This document shows positions 1 through 11,400 of a DNA stretch of 64,000 nt, one piece after another (the stretch's first letter is position 1; each line of letters begins with the position of its first letter). The stretch spans positions 2,170,001 through 2,234,000 of the forward strand of contig NZ_CP016448.1 in the NCBI RefSeq assembly GCF_001713355.1, in the 5' to 3' direction. The translations under genes and the position numbers were made by a program. A model generated the notes under the pieces. The model saw only the letters and a program-made list of their open reading frames with translations, searched no databases and was not told the DNA's origin. This DNA comes from Methyloversatilis sp. RAC08. Lineage in GTDB: Bacteria > Pseudomonadota > Gammaproteobacteria > Burkholderiales > Rhodocyclaceae.

Positions 1-782
1 GCTCGGGTCACATTGTTGCCCGTTGTTCGGGTCGGTCCGAGTTCGGACCCCGTGCATTGGGAGGAAGAAGTCTGCTAGCTTCACCATTGGATGCAGAAAC
101 CAAGAACCGGCTCAATCAACTTAAGGGGCGACAGCATTGGCGCCCGGTTGCCCCAGTCGTTCTTGAAGAGCGCTTTGCTGATTACTTTGAAGGGCCTCCA
201 GCAAGCCCGTTCATGAGCTTCGTGCATAAGGTTAAGCCGGAGCAGCGGTCAGTACTATTGGCGTTGGAGCATCCGGATCACTCGACTCGAGCGCAAACGT
301 TGGATACGCATTCAGACGCAGCACTTCGAGAACTACTGCTGGCGTTTGAGCAACTCACGGGTCACGCCATGCTTGTCAATACCTCCCTAAATGGACCCGA
401 TGAACCGATTGTTGAAACCCCGGAGGAAGCTTTAAGATTCTTCATAAAAAATGCGGCCATCGACGCACTTATAATTGAAAATCTGTACTTGCGAAGAGCG
501 CGTAGGTGGGATGAGGAAAAGTGGAAATGCACCGAGATTAGACTTGCTTCCGACTGTATCACGGGCGGATTCGTTGGGCACAACGGGCGCGAGTCTCGTA
601 TCTACCGTGCGTCGAAGTCGATTGAGGTAAGTGAGGAGTGTTGTGCACTTTTGACTTCTCATGCGCTGGATTTTTTGCCCACGCTGGAATTTTTACAGCT
701 TGCGCAGAGTATTTCTGCGTCTGTACCTGACGAACTGCACAAACTCGTCGCCGACGGCTGGTTGGAATGGCGTCGCGCATGA
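1..782 (+). CDS. Carbamoyltransferase, NodU/TobZ type, C-terminal part (5' end outside window)
   Basis: The frame is open from base 3, so the gene enters from the left edge. The first residues contain the family signature GRSEFGPRALGGRSLLASP, which matches the GPRALGxRS block of O-carbamoyltransferases (NodU, TobZ, HypF C-terminal domain). It is followed by the RPVAPVVLEE and NTSLNGPDEPIVETPEEA blocks that close the carbamoyl-phosphate/ATP domain. The family transfers a carbamoyl group to a hydroxyl of a sugar or natural product. About 75 residues after the core (from roughly 547) carry no signature I know and may be a small helical add-on. An apparent TTG start at 57 lies inside the conserved motif and is not the true start. 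No partner pathway genes are visible, and an IS scrap begins immediately downstream. Confidence 0.85.
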   Translation, partial: SGHIVARCSGRSEFGPRALGGRSLLASPLDAETKNRLNQLKGRQHWRPVAPVVLEERFADYFEGPPASPFMSFVHKVKPEQRSVLLALEHPDHSTRAQTLDTHSDAALRELLLAFEQLTGHAMLVNTSLNGPDEPIVETPEEALRFFIKNAAIDALIIENLYLRRARRWDEEKWKCTEIRLASDCITGGFVGHNGRESRIYRASKSIEVSEECCALLTSHALDFLPTLEFLQLAQSISASVPDELHKLVADGWLEWRRA

Positions 783-1010
783 CGCCCCACGCCGGCCCAG
801 CCGACGAATTACGCGTTCGCCCCCACAGCGAGATACCTCCACGCTCTCGCGGTTCATCTGCTTCCTGGTCTTGTCTGCGCAATGGGCCTTAAGATTGGCA
901 TTCCAGACCCATTCGATCCTGGGCTGCTGGGCTTTGTCCCGTTTCGCTCTCGCGCTCAGCATGACTGCGTTCTGCGTCGCACCACGTAACGACGATAAGC
1001 CGACGGGGCA
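783..1010 (-). pseudogene. IS3-family orfB fragment
   Basis: Read on the minus strand, this stretch encodes segments such as LSARAKRDKAQ, RIEWVWNANLK and KQMNRESVEVSRC. They follow the order of the N-terminal half of IS3-group OrfB transposases (the region usually reading KVWRQLxREGxxVARCTVERLMRxLG). There is no start, no catalytic DDE core and no terminal repeat, so it is a scrap. It abuts the carbamoyltransferase stop codon and lies 30 bp from the next IS. It therefore marks an older insertion event at this junction. Confidence 0.6.
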
Positions 1011-1097
1011 ATGTGCAGAGCCGTGCAGGTCGGCTCCAGTGAAGCGCCCCGGGTTTGAACTGACCCCCAGAAGTTGGACAAACTTCGAGGGGGTTTC

Positions 1098-1616
1098 ATG
1101 AAAAGGTATCAAACAGAGTTCAAGCTCAAGGTGGTCAAGAGCTTTTTGGCTGGAGACGGCGGAGCGAAACTGCTGGCGCGGCAGTGGTCAGTGTCTGAGG
1201 AGAAGATCCGCACGTGGGTGAGCCACTACCGCCTGCACGGCATTGACGGTTTGCGACCCAAGCGCAGCACGTACAGTGCGCAGTTCAAGCTAAAGGTACT
1301 GTCCCACCAGGACCGCGAACAGCTATCGAGCCGCCAGGTTGCCGCGATCTATGACATCCGTAATCCCAACCAAGTCGTGGTCTGGCGACGCAAGCTCGAT
1401 GAAGGCGGCGTTGAAGCCCTCTGGAATAGAGAGCAAGGGCACCCCAGTATGAAGAAAGACCAACACTGCCCAGCGCCACCAAGCATATCCACCACCGATT
1501 CGGTGCAGGCGCTGCGCGAAGAGAACGAGCAACTACGCGCTGAGATGGCCTACCTAAAAAAATTGCAAGCCTTGATCCGGTCGAAAGGATCAGTTGCGCC
1601 GACAAAGCGCGTCTGA
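1098..1616 (+). CDS. IS150-like transposase OrfA
   Basis: OrfA of an IS3-family element of the IS150 subgroup, 172 aa from the ATG at 1098. That ATG has a G-rich ribosome binding site (GAGGGGG) just upstream; a TTG at 1074 is also open but has none. The protein shows two successive helix-turn-helix segments (about residues 10-50 and 65-110) and ends in a leucine-rich helix (ALREENEQLRAEMAYLKKL) typical of OrfA oligomerisation. An A7 run at 1556-1562, in CTA AAA AAA TTG, is the expected -1 frameshift site that would join OrfA to OrfB. Confidence 0.85.
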   Translation: MKRYQTEFKLKVVKSFLAGDGGAKLLARQWSVSEEKIRTWVSHYRLHGIDGLRPKRSTYSAQFKLKVLSHQDREQLSSRQVAAIYDIRNPNQVVVWRRKLDEGGVEALWNREQGHPSMKKDQHCPAPPSISTTDSVQALREENEQLRAEMAYLKKLQALIRSKGSVAPTKRV

Positions 1617-2352
1617 TTGCCGGGTTGAGGCGTCACCATAAATTGGCGGACCTGCTGCAGATAGCAGGCCTGGCGCGCAGTACGTTCAATTACCACTGCG
1701 CAGCCCAGCGCGGGAACCAGCAGAGCGCCATGGAGCCCAGGATCCGCGCTGTCTATGACGAGCACAAGGGCCGCTACGGATACAGGCGAAGAAGCGCTCC
1801 CGAAACGTCCCAGGCATTAGCGATGCGCACGTACCGAACGTTCTGAAGCGCGACTTTTTTGCGGCATCGCCAAACCAGAAATGGGTGACGGATGTAACCG
1901 AGTTCAATGTGAAGGGCCACAAACTCTATCTATCAGCCTGTATGGACCTCTACAACGGCGAGATCATCGCGCACCAAATGGCAAGGCGTCCCGTCTTCGA
2001 GCTGGTTCCCAGCACGCTTCGGGCAGCGCTTTCGCAGATCGCCTGTACCGCGGAACTGATCGTCCACTCAGACCAAGGCTGGCACTACAAGATGAAGCCT
2101 TATCGAGAAATCCTCGCGCAGCGTGGAGTCAAACAAAGCATGAGCCGTAAGGGCAACTGCCTTGACAACGCGGCAATTGAGAGCTTCTTCGGCACGCTGA
2201 AGGCCGAGAATTTCAACCTTGAAGCACCCAATAGCCTAGAAGCGCTTGAAGCGGGCGTAGATGATTACGTCCGCTATTACAACCACGAGCGAATAGAGCT
2301 CAGACTGAAAGGGCTTAGCCCGGTGGGTTATCGGCTGAGAAACACCGCCTAG
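1590..2352 (+). pseudogene. IS150-like transposase OrfB, internally deleted
   Basis: The OrfB frame opens inside orfA. It reads KARLIAGLRR, then the LLQIAGLARSTFNYH block and HKGRYGYRR. The frame then breaks at about 1790, and the segment between GYRR and the catalytic core is missing. It resumes in another frame at about 1835 (VLKRDFFAASPNQKWVTDVT) and runs cleanly through the DDE core: D of WVTDVTEF, D of HSDQGWHY, and E of AAIESFFGTLK, ending in YNHERIELRLKGLSPVGYR. An inactivating deletion of some tens of codons explains the gap. Confidence 0.85.
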
Positions 2353-2448
2353 TTGGCGGCATGGCAACCGTCCAACTTCTGGGGGTCAGTTCAAATCCGG
2401 GGCGCTTCACTTGCTACACAGGTGGCGCCGAACGGAGACGCACTACTT

Positions 2449-5400
2449 TCAGGCAGGGTTGTACACGACATAGAGAGTGACCGCTCCTGCGAAAACTTCA
2501 GCATCGCTGCTGGCAAGCATCATGACCGTCTCACTTTCCTTGATTACCTGCAGTTGTGGCGCTCTCCCAGTCAGCGCTTCGGCGCCACTTGACAGAGAGG
2601 CCGCGAGAGTTCCGTCGCAAGAGACATTCACTGGTTCTATCGACCAAAAAGCTGCGTTCTGTCCCTTGAGCGCGCAAAACTCTGCACGGTTGTGGGCGAT
2701 CTCCACGCATTCACGCCACGCTCTTTGTAGAAATTCGTCTCTGAGGTCACTGAGGCTCGGGAGCGGTCCCATCCTTAAATCATTCAAGGTCGGTACGCCG
2801 GACCGAATAAGTTCGGCAACTTTCTCGCGCACTTGGAAGACCTGCTCATGCCGACCGCCCGATAAGGGAGCAAGGTCTTTCGTCGCGCGATAGAGCACTG
2901 CGGCGAGTTCCTGCGAGCGCGACACGCGCGGCGGCGCGAATCCTAGCGCAGGGGCCGAAGCAATGAGCGAACTCCAAGGCACCCAGACCTCATCAAGGAT
3001 GAGAACCGGCAAGCTACCTCCGTATCCGTCTGCATAGACGGAAATAGCAATTCCTATACCCGCTGGGGTCGCGTTATGACTTTTGGAAAGCACTTCAGAC
3101 TGTACGCGACCCGACCACATCTCAAAGACCGCTTCCCACTCATGCGATAAGGCGCTGATTCCCTTCATTGCTCCGAGGGGGTATGCAAATGTGTCAGTGC
3201 CATCCTGCCGGAATGGCACCCGTAACGTCGCAACTGCGTCTAAGGAAAGTGGTTGTTCTGCTCCCTCAAGGAGTTCTCGTCCTATCGCCCGAAAATGGTC
3301 CTTTAGAGTGCGGCGATCGCTTAATTGGATCCGATTTCTTACATGTAGGCGGGGTATTAAGCGCGTGCACTTCGATACGCTGGTGGCGAAGACAAACTCA
3401 CGCGAAACCGTTACGCTACCAAGCATTTCGTTCCGCGTTGCCGAAACTTCCGGCATCGCGGTCGCGTGTTGGAAGATGTCCAGTGCGCTCAGCGTGAGGC
3501 GACGGCCGGACAGCGAGGCCATTCCCTGCACGGCCTGCGCTTGATCATAGTATTCAAACCTTCCTTTACTTCCTGGCGCCGGTCCCACGATAGGTGTTTG
3601 GGTCACAGGTAAAACGTCGGCCGGAAGACCGCTTTGCTCCGCTTTGGTAACATCGGTTAGCTCAACGAAAGCTCGTCGTTGAGGGTTGCCCAAAGCCGCG
3701 GTTATGCATTCAAGCTGCAAAGAGTCCTTTTCGGCCTTGCCATCTCGCGAGTGCCCGGTTCTCGCGTCTGAGCGCGTCACGTAGGAAACAAAGCTGTCGA
3801 CCGGCTGTTCAGCGAGCGCGTCCAAGGTCTCGATACGTACGTAGGATGCGAAAGCGTCGGCGAGGTCTTCCACAAACCGGGCCATGCGTTCGCACTGCAG
3901 CCGCACTTCGGTGCCTGGTCCGATCATGTCCCACTTTGCTACTTCAGACATGGCTGTCATGAGCGAGGCCGAGTAGTGCTGAAGCGTTACCAGCGCGTCG
4001 AAAAGACCCCTTACAGGTGCATTGAGCGCTGTTTCCCCGCTCGGAGTCTGATAGCGCACCGCGAACTTGACGCGATCCTGCTCTTCGCCGGGTACCGCCG
4101 CGTGGAGTCGATAATTCCACGCGCGCGCCTGCCGGAGCGAAGTGGGTTGCCCGTTCAACGCCGTGGCATCGTGCCCATACAAATGGGGCGGTTTGGGCAA
4201 TTCACGAAGTGGAAGTGGAATAGCAACTTCCCCAGGAAGCGAAACGGTTTTCGCTGCAGTGGCTCCTGTGCTGAGTATTTCAAACCACCGAGAAGGTATG
4301 TAGTCCCCAAAACCACCTGGCCATTTCGTCTCGACATACTGCGGCGAAAATCTAAGTGCTTTGCCTTCCACACTAGCGACACGGCGCGTTCCGTTCCAGA
4401 AAACCACCAGCGGCGACGATGCATCGTTGGTCTGAACTCTGAACTTCGAGAACTTGAAGGCATTTGTACGCGGTTGTACTACCTCCAGTTCGCCAAAAAT
4501 GCGTGAATGATAAGACGGTCCGGTTGCGCCCACTCGCCGCACGTCGCAGACTGCGCCAATGCGATAGACGTTTCGAAGATCTGCAGAAGCTAGGTCCCTC
4601 AGCTTCTTCTTGATAGCTTCGGCTGGCGCCACCCCAAAATGTGAGTACTCCACTGGCCGGAGTTGTTCAGAGAACCACGTCCCAATGCGGCGTTTCGCCG
4701 AGATTAGTCTGTCAAAGCTCGTCGGTGACGCCACGCACATTCGCGAGGCGACTGCAGGTGCGAGCATGGCCTCTATGAGTTCGAAGCTGCTCCGAGACAT
4801 ATCGTCCATGTCTAATTCGCTCACGGACTTCGCAAGGGGCTTTAGCGGCGGTAGGCCCTCCGGGTCGAGTAGTTGCGCCTCGCCGGAGCGGAACTGCATC
4901 GCTAGCGGCCTCGGCGAGAACGACACGATCTCCCGCTTGGCAGTAAGCGGCTCTCGGAGAATTTCGGGCCTAGCAAGCCAGCAACTTTGGTCGATCGTGC
5001 GTTCCTGCAACTTAAGTAAGATGCCTACCGGTAAATTGTCTACCGCTAACGCTCGCTCCAGACTATCGGCCATAGCTGTCCATTCACTGGAGGAACCATC
5101 GCCTACGGCAGCGAGTGCGTTCGACACTGAGGTCTGGAGTGACGGATCGTCTCTCAGAAGCTCAGCATCGCATAACGATTCCTCTCGACTTAAGACGATC
5201 TCCACGCGAATGAGTTGGATGTCTGCGCCGGCGCGCAGCACGCGCTGTACCTCAGCAGGGGCGACGGTAAGGTTCAACGTCGCCGATACCAAAACGGGAT
5301 CCGGTTTTGCGGGAGGCATCCGTACCTTCAGTTGTTCGGCCACATCGTGGGCGAAGGCGGCCAATGCTGACGCGACATCAGGAGGCGGCGCCGACAGGGC

Positions 5401-8400
5401 CAGTGGAGTGTCGCCAACTCGCACGCGCGCGGCGGCAAACGCACCGGGACCTTGCACAATCCACTTCAGCCGGCTGAACAACTGAACGTATTGCTCCCGG
5501 GTATCTGCGGAAAGCTTGCGGAGCGCGTCGACCGGCATTGACCAATTGAGCAAAATTTCAAATTTGCAGTTTGCGCCGCTGCGCGCGCCTCTCCACTGAA
5601 GCGATACACCCGGATACGAGTCGATCCTCTGCAGCGGGTCCGTATATTGGTGGACAATGTCATCCGGATATTCCTCGCGGACGTCAAACGGAAAGCGATG
5701 TCCGGTCTCATCGCGCAGAGAGAACCTCAAAACGCGCTGCAAATTCGCACCCACGGCTGCGTAGGGATTTCGATCTCTGGGGTCCTTCAGCAACCCGTCC
5801 TGCTTGCGGTTCGCGCTGGCAAACTGCATAAGGGGCAACAGCGCTGTGTGAAAGAATGCCTCGGGCTCCTGTGTCGATAGAATCTCGGTCGTCTCATTCG
5901 GCGGCCGATCTACAGCAAGTGCCGAGCTATGGTCGGCGTCCAGAACGACCATATGGGGCGACGCTCCTCCGTTAATGCCCCACTCGAGGAATGCGTACCT
6001 CGAGATGAATTCCGCAGCGGCCGCTTCCAGTCCGCCATAGTGCGGATTCGGCCGCCGAACGACGAGCTTTGCAAAGCCTATCGGCACGCCATTTGCTAGC
6101 TCATACCGGTCCTGCAGCGCCACGACTACGGTGGGCTGCAGCGGCAACTGGGTCGTATCGGAAAAAAGAAAAGTTTCGTAGGGGTGTATCCGCCCCTCTT
6201 GCGCCGCGTTCGGGAAGGCCGGGCGCCGCCATACGAGCGGGATATCGACGGACTCCTTCCTGTCGAGTTGAGCCTCAATCTCCGCGACGAGTTGGGCATT
6301 CACGGATTCGTCAATTTGGATATAGAAGCCGTCGCTGTTGATAAGCGTCGCCTTCCACAGGAACGCTCGTACATCAGTTGGCCTCGTGATGTCGGCGATC
6401 ATAGACTCACCGTTAGCTGCGGCCCGCAAGTCGGGATTGGCCTCACTCGACAAATTAGTCGCGAAGAAGCGAACGCCACGGTCAGTGAGACGAAGAAGCG
6501 TGCGGGGGTCTGCCGAATTTGCTACACCTTCCGGAGAAGGGTTCCAGAGGACAGCGAACTGGGCCGGGGCAATGTCGGCCAATTTGTCGCTCCAAGACTG
6601 AAGTACCAACCTCGCGGATTCACCACCTCCGGAAAGTCCATAGACGCCGCGAATCGCGCTTGGCGGCGTGGCTCCAGTCCCGAAAACAGAGATACTCGAC
6701 GGTGCCTGGTTGAAGAGGCGTCGCACCTTGAACTGAAACGTTCCGCCGAAGTACATCCCGGCTGCGTGCGTTAGGTCAACATGCGCACTGCGGGGACTCT
6801 CCTCGACAAGATTTTTTGTCTCGTCCGACGAACCGAGTCCTTCGAACCTGAGCGCGACGCTGCCGCTTGGTGGCACACCCGGTGTGTGCAATTTCATCTG
6901 CTCCTGCCGCAACGCACCGGGCACTTCAAACATTGTCCCCATCCGGTTGACAGCATCGCGTCCGACGAAGGCCAGCCCACAAGTAAAAGTCACGGTACGC
7001 AACCGCTTAACGCGGATCTCAGTGACGCGTAAGTTAACGCCAGCTGCAGCCACTTTTTCGGCCGCTTCGCGGAGTACCGCCTCCGCCACTGCGCCGTTGA
7101 TGTTGTCAAATGGCAATTCCACGGGGGCAACAATCCACTCCGCACCGGTGGGATCCGCGACAAGGGATGTGTCGCCGGCATGGACTCCATTTGGATCCCA
7201 ACGAATATCAAGCCCAGCCGTGGCACTCAGTGAACCCCAGCGGTTGAGCAAATCCGGAACTCGCTGCGCGTGGCACAGGACAGCTGCAGCTTGCTGCGCC
7301 ACTTCGACCGCAGGAGATGCGACGCCGCCCGGAGGTACCGCCTCCATTGCGGCCAGGAGGTCTGCAAAGCTCATCCACTCTTTCTTTTTCGATTCCATGA
7401 TGCGGAGCGCCTGATGAACGGCTCCTTCGACCACCGCAACAAACCAGTCTTCGAGAAAGATGTCGATAAGCGCACGCTTGGTCGGACCGACTATGTGATC
7501 GCTCTGCGACGAATCCAATGCATCAAGATCCGGCCGGGCCTCGGCAAGAGCCGTTCGAACCTTTTGCTCCCAGTCCTCGTTGAAAGTTAGGTATGCCGGA
7601 TCGGCATAATCCCGGATCAGCCTTGTTCCCGGATTGCTTAAAATCCGAATCTCCTTCAGCCAAGGCATAGGAATCCCGTGCAGAGGATTGTCGCTCTGGA
7701 GTTCACGGTCCGACTGCAAGGACAGACGCGCGAGCAACTCCTGCTTAGCGGTCTCGGGAAACCTCAGCGTGAAGACAGTGTTTAGCTTAAGAAAGCTGCG
7801 GATCGAACCTTCTTCCAGCGGCTTCGACATGCTCATGTCCGGCAACAGCACGCGCCACCGAGACGCACTTAGCCCATCGGGACTGCGCATTTGCCGTAGC
7901 AGATGGCGCAACTTCTTCTGTTCGATGTCGGTTGGGTCGTGGCCGGACATGCCAATACTTAACCGCACCGCCCAGCGTAATCCTGCAATGACTAGGTCAC
8001 GTATCGAATCCCCAGACGTAGCCGGCAAGCCTTGCGGATTGGGATTGACGAATGCCAGCACTGGGCTGAGCACCGGATGGCCCGCGTCGTCAAGGTGCGC
8101 ATCAATGCTCACGGCGAGAGGGATCGAAAGCTTGTGCGCAACTACGCGTTCAGGAACCCAGCTAATCGGATCAGGCCATAGTTCCGGAGGCTTGACTGGC
8201 GGCTCGCTGAAAATCAGAGCGTCTTGTGGCTTATCGCCCCCGAGCCGGTAAGGCAACGTCGTACCGATCCTCAACCTCCTAGCGAAGCTGAAGTGGATGG
8301 CGATCTCAATCCTGCGGCCGAAAATGCGGAATCGCGCCACTACGAAGCGGACATACACACTAACGCCGGCTTCCGCGTATATGGCGATCTGTTCCCACGT

Positions 8401-11400
8401 TTCGGCGATGATGCCCGTCTCAATCCAAGCCCGGATGTAAACCGCCGCGCTAACCACTGCGAAATTGACCTCACCGAATACTTCGAGCAGGATGCCAACT
8501 GAGCCAGCTATCTTAAGGTATGGGGATCCAGCCGCGGAAGTCGCATTGATTCTTGCCAGCGCACCCTGAAGGATGCCGTAGACGGTGAGCGATGCCCCAG
8601 CGGAAAAGATACCTTCTCGAATCTCTTTGCCTAGCCCAATGCGAAACGCGACCTGCAGTTCGTACACGGGTTTTAGGTCCAGCCGCCGGTACAATTCCAG
8701 GAGCTCGCCGGTTGCACCGGCGGCAAGAAACTGGCTGGAGCGTCCCGATAGCAAGCCAAGGCTAAGGGAGGCAGAGCCCAGGAATGGAAGCATCTGCAGA
8801 GTTCCGGCTTTACTGAAGTCGTTTCCCTGGAATGCGAAGTTATAGCGCCAGTCGCCGATCGAGTATTTCTCAAAACCTAAAACCGGAAGCGTCAGGCTGC
8901 CCGCGCCAAGTTCGATCGTCCGAAGCCCCTTCATGTCCACTTCAACTGCAAAGACTCCGAGATCATCCTCTAGCTTCTTGTAAAGGATGTCGAGTGCGAA
9001 CCACGGCGCCTTCAGTGGCGCATCGACTCGCAGGCCGTAAAGTGGAATGTCGTCGAGAAACGCCAGCTTGAATGCAGCAATGTCTTGCTTAATTTTCCCG
9101 CTCGCTATCAGGTTCCACTTCCCGGTCGGCAGGTCGGGCCGCAACTCGTCAAGGCGCTCGCTCTTGTACTTCTCTTCCAGCCACTCTTTCGACTTGGTGA
9201 CTGCATCGCTGACAGAAGTGATCTTCGCAATCTGGCCCGGATCGACAAGCAGAACGTTCTGCCCAAGCGCAAGGTAGTCCAGTGACACCGGCCCGGCGTT
9301 GCTCTCCTCAGTGAGTGCGACAACCCATGTGGGCATGCTGTTTAACGAGCCGGAACCCATCTCAACTACTGCGGCCATCAAAAGGCCCGCGGGTTGTTCT
9401 GGTATCTGATAGCCGAAAGCATCCAGTTGCGGCTCTTCGAATCCTATCCCCAACAGGTTCCTGTCTGAGTACTGCTTCAGGATTACTTTCTTCGCTCTGA
9501 GCCTGAGGATCCCCTGGATTCCGATGTCCAGAGGGCCTGCCCCCCCAACAAACTTGAAACCGAGCGAAAAAGGCGGGACGCCGCCTTGCAACAGGCGGCG
9601 AAAGTCAAACCAGCCGACCAGCACCTTTGCCCGAAGGAGCTTCGACGCGTCAGTTAGTGCGCCAAGGCTACCCATGTCGACGTCGAATTCCAGACCGAAA
9701 TCGAAGCCTCCACCCGTTTCCAGCGAGGGCATCAATCCTTTAAGGTCGAAGTTGGTGAAGCCCAGATCCGGCAGTTCAAGGTGCGGCGCCTTCGGCCAAT
9801 CAACTTCCGGCACTGAGAAGTCGCCGCCCCCCCAGCGCAACCCCGAAAGCTTGATGGGAAAATTTTTTAACCAGCCAGCGCCGGATGAAGGCTTTCGCCA
9901 ATCAACTGCAATATGACCAGCATCGAAACCAAAAGATGCGTTGGCATCACCATTCTTCGTCATGTTGATCGACAGATTGTCGAAACTCACGGCTTTGGCA
10001 CCGGATACTTCTTCAATCGAATGCCCGAATGTGATCTCGCCCCAGATGCCGATCCTGCCGAATACCGTTGCTCCGATCTTGCGCGAAGCCAGTTCAAGCC
10101 GCGTAATGCGGATCCGCTCAATGACCTCTTGGCTTGCCATCGTGATAACTTGTGCGCCAAGTGCTCGGATCAGATACTGATCCTTCCCTTCTGCCGATCT
10201 TCCCTGGTAGCTGCCTTCGATGCGGACTAGCCGATTCTTCTCCCCCCCCGCATCCGTGTCGCTGGCTTCTGCCCCAAGCAATGCACTGACCCGCAACTGC
10301 GCCTTTGCAACAAACAGTTGAATCGCAGAGTTATGGACAGTGACATCAAGATTTTTCAGTTTCAGGCCAAAATCGCGTGGTTCAGTATCGAGGTTATCCG
10401 GGTCAAAATAGTGGATGCCCACAAAGGCCGCGGGAACCTGCGAGGGTGTAGTCGAGCCACTACGTCCAGCGTTTTCACTGACCTTCGAGAGATCCACGCC
10501 GAGGCATGGCACCCAAAACTTCTTATTCGGGGGTAAACCTGCGCCGATGGCGGCCAGATCATCCGGCAGCTCGTTCGCGTTGCTCAGTGCATTGAAGACG
10601 ATCACCCCGTTCCAGTCGGGATCCGTAAGTTTTTCGTGCAGCCTTTGATAAGCCTCCTTAGCCTGTTGCGTGATCTTAAGATCACCCTTGGCCAGTGGCG
10701 TAAATCCATCGGCGAGCCTCTTCAGCCGCGCAACGGAAGCCTTAAGTTCACGTTGAGCAATTGCCGTGTCCGCATTGAGAACTTCAGCCAGGCTCCAGTC
10801 CATGGGGGTAGATATCTGGTCAACGAGAGACTTTCCGCTACCCAGTTTGACTACCAGTATCGGAGCGCCTACTGCAGCTTGGCTGATACTTGAATCGGTC
10901 TGGCCTACGTCCACCCCTACCTTCCATCGGGCGACGCTGAGTTGCACCTTCATGGAAGATTCCGGGCTGACACTGCCATGCACGGGCATGCTGTCCGGAA
11001 ATCGGGTCGCCACCAGAAAGGAGGACGCTCGCGAAAGAGATTCTTCAACCGGCCACCGCAGGATCTGTTTAGGCCTTTCAAGTACTAATGAAGCTTCAAT
11101 GTCTCCTGTTGAGACAGCAAAAGCCACCTTCATCCAGCGATTGTCTTCGTCAAGCGCGACCGAGAAGCCTTGGGGCATGACTACCCATCGCGATTTAGGC
11201 GGGCCGTCTTTTATCGAAAGAAATGATTGAGCCCGAGCATCTGCTGCTATACCGCGCCTGGTCTGGATTAGGCTCTGCTTCTCGAGCCTGCGTGCAGCAC
11301 CCAATTCGCCGGAGGTCAGGTTTCGCACCGGTAGCCACGGCATGGCTGACTTGTCGCTGTGCGCTCGGACGGATGTCGGCGCGGGGTCGAACTGCATGCC

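Larger units (their letters stand above)
1040..2409 (+). mobile_element. IS3-family element, IS150-like, degenerate
   Basis: Two ORFs of IS3 type are enclosed by long, nearly perfect terminal inverted repeats. The left end at 1040 begins TGAAGCGCCCCGGGTTTGAA and continues through GACCCCCAGAAGTTGG to about 1078. The right end, 2371-2409, is its reverse complement with one visible mismatch (AATCC against AACCC). The element has the TG...CA ends typical of IS3. The bases directly outside (CAG on the left, CTT on the right) do not form a target-site duplication, so one or both flanks have been rearranged. orfB carries an internal deletion, so the element should not be autonomous. Confidence 0.85.

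Noticed and set aside
57-119. TTG start at 57 for the carbamoyltransferase
   Set aside because: The frame continues upstream with the conserved GPRALG block, so the gene is cut by the window edge.
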